Assembly: GCA_900550185.1 (NCBI GenBank) | Contig: URRN01000008.1 | Location: 1 to 35,578 of the forward strand | DNA from: an uncultured Collinsella sp. | GTDB taxonomy: Bacteria > Actinomycetota > Coriobacteriia > Coriobacteriales > Coriobacteriaceae | Length of the DNA stretch: 35,578 nt | Direction: 5' to 3' | In this document: positions 16,022 through 23,931 of the stretch, piece by piece | Layout of the letters: the number at the start of each line of letters is the position of its first letter | Position numbering within the stretch: the stretch's first letter is position 1 | Made by a program: the position numbers and the translations under genes | The notes under the pieces: model-generated | Database searches by the model: none | What the model saw: only the letters and a program-made list of their open reading frames with translations | What the model was told of the DNA's origin: nothing

Positions 16022-16115
16022 GCAAATGGTTAGATTTGCATACGATCGGGTTGTTAGATAAGCGGTTGGATTAAACAGAATTCCGTTTGCGGAAACCAAC
16101 CAATCGTTTAACAAC
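16015..16115 (+). repeat. 23-bp repeat cluster, downstream side of the two-gene cassette
   Basis: Direct copies at 16015-16037 (TTGTTAAGCAAATGGTTAG plus ATTT) and 16051-16074 (TTGTTAGATAAGCGGTTGG plus ATTAA), and an inverted copy at 16093-16115 (reads GTTGTTAAACGATTGGTTGG on the minus strand). The first copy differs from the upstream copy at 14849 by two bases. Confidence 0.5.
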
Positions 16116-16203
16116 TTTCAACTGCTTATTTTGTATACCCGTTTTTGCGTTGCCAACATTAGCGAATTCAGCCCGTCCCGATAAAGCCCTGATGGGATAG
16201 ACC

Positions 16204-16845
16204 TTACTTGTAGAGGTAAGCGATGGCGGTGCCGGCGTGGACTTGGATCGTGGCTGTTGACCTGACGACGTTGCTGATACCCGTATCGGCCAACAGGCCC
16301 AAGGGGCTGTGGTCTAACTCCCACTCTAGACCGTGTTCGCTTACCTCAGTTTTGGGAGCAACGGCGATGATGGAGAATGTCTTGCCCTCGGCGCCCTCGA
16401 TGGTCCACGACTCACCTGCGTGAAGGATGCGGGCGACTACTTTGTCCTCAGCAATCCAGACTGGGGCGTCATCGTAGCCTGCAAGCAAGCCCAGCACGGA
16501 TAGGGCCATGTCCGGACGGCCGCCGGTGGCGCAGGTCACAACTACTTCGGCACCCGGCCAGCGGCGTCGGACGGAATCGAGCGCCAGCGCCAGATCGGTA
16601 TAGTCCTTGTAGGGGTCGTGGCGCTCAACTTCAAAGTCGGTGGCGGCATCGACCAACGCGCGACCGGCGTCGCTCACCGTGTCGGCGTCACCGACATAGA
16701 CGTCGCAGCCCAAGCCGGCGCCCAACAGCGCATCGAGTCCGCGGTCCACGGCGACAACGTGATCGCACTCCCCCGCTAAGCGGCGCAACAACTCAGTACT
16801 CGCAACTACCGGCGAGCCGCAGACTACTAGTACTTTGCAAGCCAC
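16204..16845 (-). CDS. thiN: Thiamine pyrophosphokinase
   Basis: Transfers pyrophosphate from ATP to thiamine, giving the cofactor TPP. 213 aa, normal length. Visible features are VVCGSP near the start, AVDRGLDALLGAG, YVGDADTVS with the Asp pair that binds metal-ATP, RHDPYKDYTDLALALDSV (Lys-Asp-x-Thr-Asp signature), VTCATGGRPDMALSVLGLL, and a C-terminal beta domain that binds thiamine (SPLGLLADTGISNVV). The start is GTG at 16845 with GAGGG upstream. It lies nine bases after the HAD gene and is cotranscribed with it. Confidence 0.92.
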   Translation of the reverse strand: MACKVLVVCGSPVVASTELLRRLAGECDHVVAVDRGLDALLGAGLGCDVYVGDADTVSDAGRALVDAATDFEVERHDPYKDYTDLALALDSVRRRWPGAEVVVTCATGGRPDMALSVLGLLAGYDDAPVWIAEDKVVARILHAGESWTIEGAEGKTFSIIAVAPKTEVSEHGLEWELDHSPLGLLADTGISNVVRSTATIQVHAGTAIAYLYK

Positions 16846-16854
16846 GGCCCTCGC

Positions 16855-17544
16855 CTAACCTTCATACGCAAGAACGCAATCCAAATCCAGCTCCTCGTAG
16901 CTGTCGACAAAGATATCGCAGTTATCGCGCACGTCCTCGCGCTCCATACGGCCGAGCGGGTCATAGATGCCCACGCGCTTAAAGCCAGCGGTGCCAGAGC
17001 TCTTTAGGCCAAAGACGGCGTCCTCAAACACCCATGCACGCTCAAACTTATGCCCGTGACGCTCCTCTAGGCGGCGCAGCGCCAGCTCGTACACATCGGG
17101 GAACTGCTTGGAGCGCCCCGCCTCGCCCGTAGTGGTCACAAACTCCGTGTAGGCATCGAGCCCGGCGCCCGCAAGCGCAGACTTAACCAGCTCGGCTGGC
17201 GTAGACGTGGCAACGCACATGGCAATGCCCGCCGCCTTCGCCTGCTCCAAAAATGCCAAGAGCCCCTCGCGCGGTGGCACCTTGGAGTAGCCATCAATCA
17301 GGATGTCGCTCAGCTCGCGATACAGCTCCTCGCCATTCGCTCCAATACCCCAGGTGTCGTGGTAGGCCTGGCACTCATCCTCGAGCGACAAATGCTCAAA
17401 CTGGGCAAAATCGTCGACCGTCACGTCAACTCCGTGGCGTCGCAACAACTCGGGCTGTGCATAGCCCCAGACGGGGGTGCTATTAACCAGTGTGCCGTCG
17501 CAATCGAAAATAAAAGCGACATTGGGAGCAGCGGTCTGGGACAT
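16855..17544 (-). CDS. HAD-superfamily phosphatase, beta-phosphoglucomutase-like
   Basis: 229 aa. The HAD motif I is FDCDGTLVNS (both Asp present), motif II is VATST, the Lys is near GRSKQFPD and motif III is VFEDAVFGL. A helical cap lies between residues about 20 and 90, as in subclass C1 enzymes such as beta-phosphoglucomutase and phosphoglycolate phosphatase. The substrate cannot be fixed from sequence. ATG at 17544 is chosen because AAAGG is eight bases upstream; an ATG 21 bp earlier would swallow that site. Its promoter region carries the TGGTAAAAC motifs also found ahead of the GH13/MalQ gene, which hints at a sugar-phosphate role. Confidence 0.85.
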   Translation of the reverse strand: MSQTAAPNVAFIFDCDGTLVNSTPVWGYAQPELLRRHGVDVTVDDFAQFEHLSLEDECQAYHDTWGIGANGEELYRELSDILIDGYSKVPPREGLLAFLEQAKAAGIAMCVATSTPAELVKSALAGAGLDAYTEFVTTTGEAGRSKQFPDVYELALRRLEERHGHKFERAWVFEDAVFGLKSSGTAGFKRVGIYDPLGRMEREDVRDNCDIFVDSYEELDLDCVLAYEG

Positions 17545-17566
17545 AAACGAACCTTTCGATGTCAAA

Positions 17567-17654
17567 TGGTAAACATCCTGCTAAAAACGTTTTACCAAAC
17601 GTTAATCTAATAGTCTAGAAACTCTATTTGGTAAAACTGTCAAGAGTTTTACCA
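17567..17654 (-). promoter_or_regulatory. Operator cluster with TGGTAAAAC motifs between the HAD gene and glgB
   Basis: Perfect inverted arms TGGTAAAAC (17629-17637) and GTTTTACCA (17646-17654) enclose, on the minus strand, a consensus -35 box TTGACA (17643-17638). A further site AAAACGTTTTACCA (17584-17597) has a 10-bp perfect core with central CG, the style of LacI-family operators, and a half site TGGTAAAC is at 17567-17574. A repressor bound to the first dyad would cover the -35 box of the HAD-thiN operon. A clear -10 was not found. Confidence 0.6.
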
Positions 17655-17890
17655 TCGCAATTCTGCCAGTGGTATAAACATGGCGCTCGCCGATTAAACG
17701 CCGTCGCAAATCCACTTTTCTCCATAAAAGTAACGAACAGGTGTTATCGTATTTCGTGCCGAAAGTTCCACCGAGCACGCGAGGTGGAACGAATCATAGA
17801 ACTATCGCCGTCCCCTCGATTCGTGCAGCCTTGGACCTTTCGCATCTAGTCACCAAGGCAACACGCTGCCGCGTCATGATGGGATCAAAC
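17655..17890 (+). other. glgB leader with 8-bp hairpin
   Basis: No gene. GTTCCACC (17765-17772) and GGTGGAAC (17783-17790) form a perfect stem around ten bases. A weak -10-like TTATCG lies at about 17743-17748. The glgB promoter should be in this interval but cannot be placed with confidence. Confidence 0.4.
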
Positions 17891-20152
17891 GTGAGCGATA
17901 CAAAGCTAAAGCCAGCAACCAAAAAGCCTGCTACCCGTAAAGCCGCCCCGCACGCACCGGAGCTCTCTAAAGACGATGTCTACCTGTTTGGCATTGGCAT
18001 GTGGGAGCGCAGCTGGGAAAAGATGGGCGCGCACCCCGACACGCAGAACCGTACGCGCGGTTGGCGCTTTTGCGTTTGGGCGCCCGACGTAAAGAGCGTC
18101 CATGTCATTGGCGAATTTAACAACTGGAATGAGGAAGCCAACCCTCTGGTGCCCGTGCATACGAGCGCTATTTGGGAAGGCTTTATTCCTGGCGCAGAAC
18201 AAGGTCAGCTCTATAAGTATCTCATTGAGACCAACGAGGGCGAGAAGCTCTACAAGGCCGATCCGTACGCCTTCAAGGCCGAGTGCCCTCCGGGAACGGC
18301 AAGCGTGCTGTGGACCCTCGATGGCTACAAGTGGAACGACGCCGCATGGCTCAAGCGCCGCGCCAGTCATAACCACATGTCGCAGCCCCTTAACATCTAC
18401 GAGGTGCATATTGGCTCGTGGAAGCGCCACGGCGACGCGCCACAGGGCGAGCCGGACGAGTACGGCAACTACCCCGGTCCCATGGACCCCTTCCCCGCGC
18501 AGCGCGGCGAGTTCTACACCTACGACGACCTGTCGGTCGAGCTCGTGGACTACGTGCACGACATGGGCTACACGCATATCGAGGTCATGCCGCTTATGGA
18601 GCATCCCTTCGATGGCTCCTGGGGCTACCAGACGACCGGCTACTATGCCGCCACGTCGCGCTATGGCGACCCGCAGCAGCTCATGCACTTTATCGATGCG
18701 TGTCACAAGGCGGGCATTGGCGTAATCATGGACTGGGTGCCCGGCGGTTTTTGCGCCGACTCCCACGGCCTTGCCACCTTTAACGGCCACATGCTGTTTG
18801 AGCACGAGATTCACCCCAACTGGGGCACGCACAAGTTCGACTTCGCCCGTGGCGAGGTCCGCTCCTTCCTGGTCTCCAACGTGCTGTACTGGCTCGAGAA
18901 CTTCCACGTTGACGGCATTCGCATGGACGGCGTGTCCAGCATGCTGTACCTCAACTTTGGCATCGACGATCCCGGCCAAAAGAAGTTCAATAAGTACGGT
19001 ACCGAGGAGGACCTGGACGCCAGCGCTTTTATCCGCCAGGTCAACTGCGCCGTGGAGGCCCACTTCCCTGACGTGATGATGATGGCCGAGGAGTCCACCG
19101 CGTGGCCGCTCGTGACCTATCCGCCGCAGGACGGCGGCCTGGGCTTCCACTACAAGTGGGACATGGGTTGGATGAACGACACCCTGCACTACATGCAGAC
19201 CGATTTTCCGTGGCGCCCCGGCAACCACGGGCTGCTCACGTTCTCCATCATGTACGCCTTTACCGAGAACTTCATCTGCCCGCTGAGCCACGACGAGGTC
19301 GTACACGGCAAGTGCTCGCTCATCGGCCGCATGCCGGGCGACTGGTGGCGCCAATTTGCCGGCCTGCGCACGCTGGCCTTCTACCAGATGACGCATCCCG
19401 GTGCCAAGCTCAACTTTATGGGCAACGAGATCGGCCAGTTTATTGAGTGGCGCTACTACGAGTCCATCCAGTGGTTCCTGACCGAGGAGTACGAGACCCA
19501 CCGCCATCATCAGGCGTTTATCAAGGCGCTCAACCACCTGTACACCGCCGAGCCCGCCTTGTACGAACGCGGCTACACCGACGACGGCTTTACCTGGATC
19601 GACGCGGATAACTCCAAGCAGTCCATCGTGAGCTTTGTGCGCCAGGGCGAGGACGTCGACGACGACCTGGTAATCCTGATCAACTTTGATCCGGCAAGCT
19701 ATGAGAGCTTCCGTGTGGGCGTGCCGCGCGAGGGTGACTGGGAGGTCATCTTTGACTCCGACCGTCCCGAATTTGGCGGCAGCGGATACGCCGGCGAGGA
19801 ACCCTATACCTGCTCGAGCGAGCCCTATCCCTGGAACGGGCAGATGGACTCCATCGAGATGAAGGTGCCCGGCCTGGCAGGCGTGGTGCTTAAGCGCCGC
19901 GGCCCCAGCAGCTATAAGCCTCCGGTGGTTGAGGAGCCCAAGAAGGCGACGCGCAAGCGCGCGTCCTTGGTAAAGCCCAAGCCCGCGGCTGCCAAGAAGA
20001 CTCCGGCTAAGACGAAGGCTACGACGACCAAGGCCAAGGCTAAGGCTGCCGCAAAGCCCGCTGCTAAGGCCGCAGCCAAGAAGCCGGCTGCCAAAAAGGG
20101 CGCGACCAAGGCCAAGGCAGCTGCGGTTAAGGCTCCTGCCAAGAAAGCGTAA
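17891..20152 (+). CDS. glgB: 1,4-alpha-glucan branching enzyme GlgB with histone H1-like C-terminal tail
   Basis: Cuts alpha-1,4 chains and rejoins them as alpha-1,6 branches in glycogen. About 753 aa from the GTG at 17891 (GGGA six bases upstream); ATG at 17876 is an alternative. A Lys/Pro/Ala-rich N-terminus is followed by a CBM48-like module (GWRFCVWAPDVKSVHVIGEF) and the GH13 barrel: VEVMPLMEHP-like strand EVMPLMEHPFDGSWGYQ, nucleophile Asp346 (DGIRMDGVSS), acid Glu in MMAEESTAWP, and transition-state Asp in LSHDEVVHGK. Residues about 673-753 are a separate Lys/Ala/Pro tail with repeats such as AAKPAAKAAAKKPAAKK. The catalytic part alone would have normal length, so the tail is an addition. 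First gene of the glg operon. Confidence 0.95.
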   Translation: MSDTKLKPATKKPATRKAAPHAPELSKDDVYLFGIGMWERSWEKMGAHPDTQNRTRGWRFCVWAPDVKSVHVIGEFNNWNEEANPLVPVHTSAIWEGFIPGAEQGQLYKYLIETNEGEKLYKADPYAFKAECPPGTASVLWTLDGYKWNDAAWLKRRASHNHMSQPLNIYEVHIGSWKRHGDAPQGEPDEYGNYPGPMDPFPAQRGEFYTYDDLSVELVDYVHDMGYTHIEVMPLMEHPFDGSWGYQTTGYYAATSRYGDPQQLMHFIDACHKAGIGVIMDWVPGGFCADSHGLATFNGHMLFEHEIHPNWGTHKFDFARGEVRSFLVSNVLYWLENFHVDGIRMDGVSSMLYLNFGIDDPGQKKFNKYGTEEDLDASAFIRQVNCAVEAHFPDVMMMAEESTAWPLVTYPPQDGGLGFHYKWDMGWMNDTLHYMQTDFPWRPGNHGLLTFSIMYAFTENFICPLSHDEVVHGKCSLIGRMPGDWWRQFAGLRTLAFYQMTHPGAKLNFMGNEIGQFIEWRYYESIQWFLTEEYETHRHHQAFIKALNHLYTAEPALYERGYTDDGFTWIDADNSKQSIVSFVRQGEDVDDDLVILINFDPASYESFRVGVPREGDWEVIFDSDRPEFGGSGYAGEEPYTCSSEPYPWNGQMDSIEMKVPGLAGVVLKRRGPSSYKPPVVEEPKKATRKRASLVKPKPAAAKKTPAKTKATTTKAKAKAAAKPAAKAAAKKPAAKKGATKAKAAAVKAPAKKA

Positions 20153-20177
20153 CAAAGCCGTTACAGCTGTAATTACC

Positions 20178-20192
20178 CGCCCCGCAGGGGCG
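20178..20192 (+). other. Small hairpin between glgB and glgP
   Basis: CGCCCC-GCA-GGGGCG, six perfect GC pairs with no T tract. It may stabilise or partly terminate the transcript. Confidence 0.4.
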
Positions 20193-20210
20193 TAGGATAC
20201 AAGACATAAC

Positions 20211-20244
20211 CGTTCCGGGAGAAACATCCCCGGGGAAAGGAACG
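20211..20244 (+). promoter_or_regulatory. Stem that can hide the glgP ribosome binding site
   Basis: CGTTCC (20211-20216) pairs with GGAACG (20239-20244), which contains the end of the Shine-Dalgarno AAAGGAACG just before the glgP ATG. Inside, GGG pairs with CCC or CCCCGGGG folds on itself. Translation of glgP could therefore depend on opening this stem. Short stem, so modest confidence. Confidence 0.35.
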
Positions 20245-20245
20245 T

Positions 20246-22672
20246 ATGAATAAGATCTTCGACAACAAGCAGGAGTTTACCGAGCTCTATCGCGATGCCG
20301 TCATGAGCATCAGCGGCAAGAGCGTCGAGGCCGCCAGCGACCTCGACCGCTTTAACGCCCTGGCCAAGCTCGTGGCCGAGAAGGCGCGCACCGTTGCCAC
20401 CAAGAGTGACGCCCGTGTGACCGCCGAGGGCAAGAAGCGCGTGTACTACTTCTCGATCGAGTTTTTGATCGGCCGACTGCTCGACAACTACCTGCTCAAC
20501 TTTGGCGTGCGCGACATGGTCGCCGAGGCGCTCGACGACATGGGCTTCGACCTGTCCGTCATCGAGAACCAGGAGCCCGATCCGGCCCTGGGCAACGGTG
20601 GCCTGGGTCGTCTGGCCGCGTGCTTCTTGGATTCCATGGCAGCCGAGGGCATTGCCGGCTACGGCAACGGCATGCGCTACCGCTACGGCCTGTTTAAGCA
20701 GGAGATCGTCAACGGCAGCCAGGTCGAGGCCACCGACGAGTGGCTCACCCACGGCTATCCTTGGGAAGTCCGTCGTCAGGACAAGGCCGTGACCATTAAG
20801 TTTGGCGGCCGCGTCGAGGGCTTTGAGGAGAACGGCCGCACGTTCTACCGCACGGTAGACACGCAGGATATCCTGGCCGTCCCTTATGACATCCCCGTCG
20901 TGGGCTATGCCGGCGAGACCGTCAACAAGCTGCGCGTCTGGGCCGCCGAGCCGGTCGAGGAGCACTTTGATCTGGAGGCCTTCAACCGCGGCGACTATGC
21001 CCTGGCCGATGCCGAGCGCGCTGAGGCCGAGGCCATCAGCGCCATCCTCTACCCCAACGACGCCGGCGAGCACGGCCGTCTGCTGCGCCTGAAGCAGGAG
21101 TACCTGTTTGTTTCGGCCGGTATCTACAGCCTGCTCGACACCTTTGAGAAGGAGCACGGCGCGAACTGGGAGCTGCTGCCGCAGTTTGTGGCCATCCACA
21201 CCAACGATACCCACCCCGCCATGTGCGGCCCCGAGCTCATGCGTATCCTCATCGACGAGAAGAAGCTCGAGTGGGATGACGCCTGGAACATCGTGACGCA
21301 GGTCGTGAGCTACACCAACCACACCATCCTGCCCGAGGCCTTGGAGAAGTGGCCTATCGGCACGTTCTCCAAGCTCCTCCCCCGCGTGTACCAGATCATC
21401 GACGAGATCAGCCGTCGTTGGCACGAGTCGTTCGACACCACGCAGGAGGGCTGGCAGGAGCGTCTGCGCCAGACCGCCATTCTGTGGGACGGCGAGATTC
21501 GCATGGCCAACCTGTCCGTGATCTGCAGCCACAGCGTCAACGGCGTGGCCAAGATCCATTCCGACATCATCAAGAACATCGTGCTCAAGGACTTCTATGC
21601 CCTGACGCCCGAGAAGTTCAACAACAAGACCAACGGCATCTCGCACCGTCGCTTCTTTGCCGAGGCCAACCCCACCTACGCCAAGCTCGTGACCGAGGCC
21701 ATTGGCGATGGCTGGCTCAAAGACGCCTTTGAGCTTGAGAAACTCAAGGAGTTTAAGGACGACACCGAGTTCCTGAAGGCCGTGGGTGCCTCCAAGCGCG
21801 CCAACAAGGAGCGTCTGGCCGCCTACGTTAAGGCCGAGACCGGTCTGGTTATTGACCCCAACACCGTCTTCGATGTCCAGGTAAAGCGCTTCCACGCCTA
21901 TAAGCGCCAGCTCATGAACATCATGAAGGTGATGGACATCTACAACCGTCGCATCGCCGACCCCAACTTCCACGTGACGCCGACGACCTTCATCTTTAGT
22001 GGCAAGGCCGCCTCGAGCTACACCTTCGCCAAGGAGACCATCCGCCTCATTAACTCCGTTGCCGAGGTCATCAACAACGATGCCCGCGTCAACGAGGTCA
22101 TGAAGGTCTGCTTTATCCCCAACTTCCGCGTGAGCAACGCCCAGCTCATCTACCCCGCCGCCGAGATCTCGGAGCAGATCTCCACGGCCGGCAAGGAGGC
22201 CTCGGGCACGTCCAACATGAAGCTCATGATGAACGGCGCCATTACGCTGGGAACCCTCGACGGCGCCAACATCGAGATCGCCGACCTGGCCGGCCGCGAG
22301 AACGAGGCCATCTTTGGCCTGACCGCCCCCGAGGTCGAGCAGCTCTGGGCATCCAACAGCTACTTTGCGTGGGATACGCTCAACGGCGACCGCGAGCGTC
22401 TGGGCCGCGTGATTGACGAGCTCAAGGACAACACCTTTGCGGGTCTTTCGGGCAACTTTGAGAGCATCTACAACGAGCTCATGAACAACAACGACCCCGA
22501 CCTGGTCATGGCAGATTTCCGCAGCTATGTCGACGCATGGGAGAAGCTCACGAACAGCTACGGAGATCAGGAGACCTGGAACCGCAAGGCCCTGCTCAAC
22601 ACCGCCTCCTCCGGCTGGTTCTCGAGCGACCGTACCATTCGCGAGTACCGCGACGAGATCTGGCACGCGTAA
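20246..22672 (+). CDS. glgP: Glycogen phosphorylase
   Basis: PLP-dependent phosphorolysis of alpha-1,4 ends, releasing glucose-1-phosphate. 808 aa, normal for the family. Conserved blocks: KKRVYYFSIEFLIGRLL near the start, EPDPALGNGGLGRLAACFLD, IHTNDTHPAMCGPELMR, VKRFHAYKRQLMN, and the cofactor site GTSNMKLMMNGAITLGTLDG, where Lys659 binds PLP. NFRVSNAQLIYPAAEIS precedes it. AAAGGA lies five bases before the ATG. It sits second in the glg operon, so breakdown and synthesis enzymes are made from one transcript and are likely balanced by RNA structure or allostery. Confidence 0.98.
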   Translation: MNKIFDNKQEFTELYRDAVMSISGKSVEAASDLDRFNALAKLVAEKARTVATKSDARVTAEGKKRVYYFSIEFLIGRLLDNYLLNFGVRDMVAEALDDMGFDLSVIENQEPDPALGNGGLGRLAACFLDSMAAEGIAGYGNGMRYRYGLFKQEIVNGSQVEATDEWLTHGYPWEVRRQDKAVTIKFGGRVEGFEENGRTFYRTVDTQDILAVPYDIPVVGYAGETVNKLRVWAAEPVEEHFDLEAFNRGDYALADAERAEAEAISAILYPNDAGEHGRLLRLKQEYLFVSAGIYSLLDTFEKEHGANWELLPQFVAIHTNDTHPAMCGPELMRILIDEKKLEWDDAWNIVTQVVSYTNHTILPEALEKWPIGTFSKLLPRVYQIIDEISRRWHESFDTTQEGWQERLRQTAILWDGEIRMANLSVICSHSVNGVAKIHSDIIKNIVLKDFYALTPEKFNNKTNGISHRRFFAEANPTYAKLVTEAIGDGWLKDAFELEKLKEFKDDTEFLKAVGASKRANKERLAAYVKAETGLVIDPNTVFDVQVKRFHAYKRQLMNIMKVMDIYNRRIADPNFHVTPTTFIFSGKAASSYTFAKETIRLINSVAEVINNDARVNEVMKVCFIPNFRVSNAQLIYPAAEISEQISTAGKEASGTSNMKLMMNGAITLGTLDGANIEIADLAGRENEAIFGLTAPEVEQLWASNSYFAWDTLNGDRERLGRVIDELKDNTFAGLSGNFESIYNELMNNNDPDLVMADFRSYVDAWEKLTNSYGDQETWNRKALLNTASSGWFSSDRTIREYRDEIWHA

Positions 22673-22707
22673 AGGCGCGCGAGCTCCCTTTGCCGCACGG
22701 CATTACT

Positions 22708-22738
22708 CGACGGGCGCGACCGAGCGCCGCGCCCGTCG
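22708..22738 (+). other. Perfect 11-bp hairpin between glgP and glgC
   Basis: CGACGGGCGCG (22708-22718) and CGCGCCCGTCG (22728-22738) around nine bases. It is followed by CAAATGGG, not a T run, so it looks more like an mRNA-stabilising or processing hairpin than a full terminator. Confidence 0.6.
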
Positions 22739-22778
22739 CAAATGGGTTTAGGAACATCGATGACAGAAGGAGAAATCG

Positions 22779-23927
22779 ATGAGTAAGAAAGAATGCATCG
22801 CGATGCTCCTCGCAGGAGGACAGGGTAGCCGATTGGGGGCACTCACCCAAAAGATCGCCAAGCCGGCGGTTAGCTTTGGTGGCAAGTTCCGCATTATCGA
22901 CTTTTCGCTCTCCAACTGCTCCAACTCGGGCATCGACACGGTGGGCGTTCTGACGCAGTACCGTCCCTACCTGCTGCATGCCTACGTGGGCTCCGGCGAG
23001 GCGTGGGATCTGGACAGCCGCGACGGCGGCGTGTCGATCCTGCCGCCGTACGAGACGCAGACCGGTGGCGCCTGGTATGCGGGCACGGCCGACGCCATTA
23101 CGCAGAACCTCGACTACATCAAGGCCAACGACCCCAAGTACGTCCTGATTCTTTCGGGCGATCACCTGTATCGCATGGACTACCGCAAGATGCTCAAGAC
23201 GCATATTGAGAACAACGCCGACCTCACGGTGAGCGTTATGCCCGTGCCGTGGGAGGAGGCCAGCCGCTTTGGCATCCTGACCACCGACCCCGAAGACGGC
23301 CGCATCACCAAGTTCACCGAGAAGCCCGAGAAGCCCGATTCGAACCTCGCGTCCATGGGCATCTACATCTTCTCGGCCGACGTGCTGATCGAGGCGCTCG
23401 AGGAGGACGCTCTGGACCAGCGCTCGAGCCACGACTTTGGCAAGGACATCATCCCCAAGCTGCTCGGTGAGAACAAGCGCCTGTACAGCTACGAGTTCCA
23501 CGGCTTCTGGAAGGACGTTGGCACCATCGCCAGCTTCCACGAGACCTCGATGGACCTGCTGGGTAACAACCCTGAGTTCGATCTGTTCGACAAGAACTTC
23601 CCCATCATGTCCAACATCACCACGCGTCCGCCGCACTACATTGGCCCGGACGGCCGCCTAGACGACTGCCTGGTCTCCAATGGCTGCAAGATCTACGGCA
23701 CCGCTCGCCACTCGATCCTTTCGACCGATGTCATCATCGAGGAGCGCGCCGTGGTCGAGGACTCCGTGCTGCTGCCGGGTGCGCACGTTAAGAGCGGCGC
23801 GCACATCTGCCGCGCTATTTTGGGCGAGAACTCCACGGTCGAAGAGGGCGTGAAGCTCGGCTCTGTCGATACCACCAAGGATACGGCCGTCGTTGGAAAT
23901 GACGTCGTTATCGGGAAGGGGGAATGA
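22779..23927 (+). CDS. glgC: Glucose-1-phosphate adenylyltransferase GlgC
   Basis: Makes ADP-glucose from ATP and glucose-1-phosphate, the committed step of glycogen synthesis. 382 aa. The catalytic signature is intact: LLAGGQGSRLGALTQKIAKP at about 10-29, followed by KFRIIDFSLSNCSNSGI, GTADAITQN, LSGDHLYRMDY, EKPEKPDSNLASMGIYIF and GFWKDVGTI. The C-terminal part (about 285-382) is a left-handed beta-helix of hexapeptide repeats. AGAAGGAG precedes the ATG by seven bases. Four bases separate its stop from the glgD start; the two products are expected to form a mixed tetramer. Confidence 0.97.
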   Translation: MSKKECIAMLLAGGQGSRLGALTQKIAKPAVSFGGKFRIIDFSLSNCSNSGIDTVGVLTQYRPYLLHAYVGSGEAWDLDSRDGGVSILPPYETQTGGAWYAGTADAITQNLDYIKANDPKYVLILSGDHLYRMDYRKMLKTHIENNADLTVSVMPVPWEEASRFGILTTDPEDGRITKFTEKPEKPDSNLASMGIYIFSADVLIEALEEDALDQRSSHDFGKDIIPKLLGENKRLYSYEFHGFWKDVGTIASFHETSMDLLGNNPEFDLFDKNFPIMSNITTRPPHYIGPDGRLDDCLVSNGCKIYGTARHSILSTDVIIEERAVVEDSVLLPGAHVKSGAHICRAILGENSTVEEGVKLGSVDTTKDTAVVGNDVVIGKGE

Positions 23928-23931
23928 TCCG

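Noticed and set aside
14791..16115. CRISPR array, because repeats start about 36 bp apart
   Set aside because: Copies are degenerate, only two or three per side, one is inverted, spacers are about 13 bp, and no cas gene is present.
17906..22666. A 1,586-codon open frame on the minus strand, opposite glgB and glgP
   Set aside because: It is a shadow of biased codon use: in high-GC genes the antisense frame rarely meets stops. The protein is low-complexity (Val/Gly/Leu/His-rich) with no known fold, and the sense frames are unmistakable enzymes.
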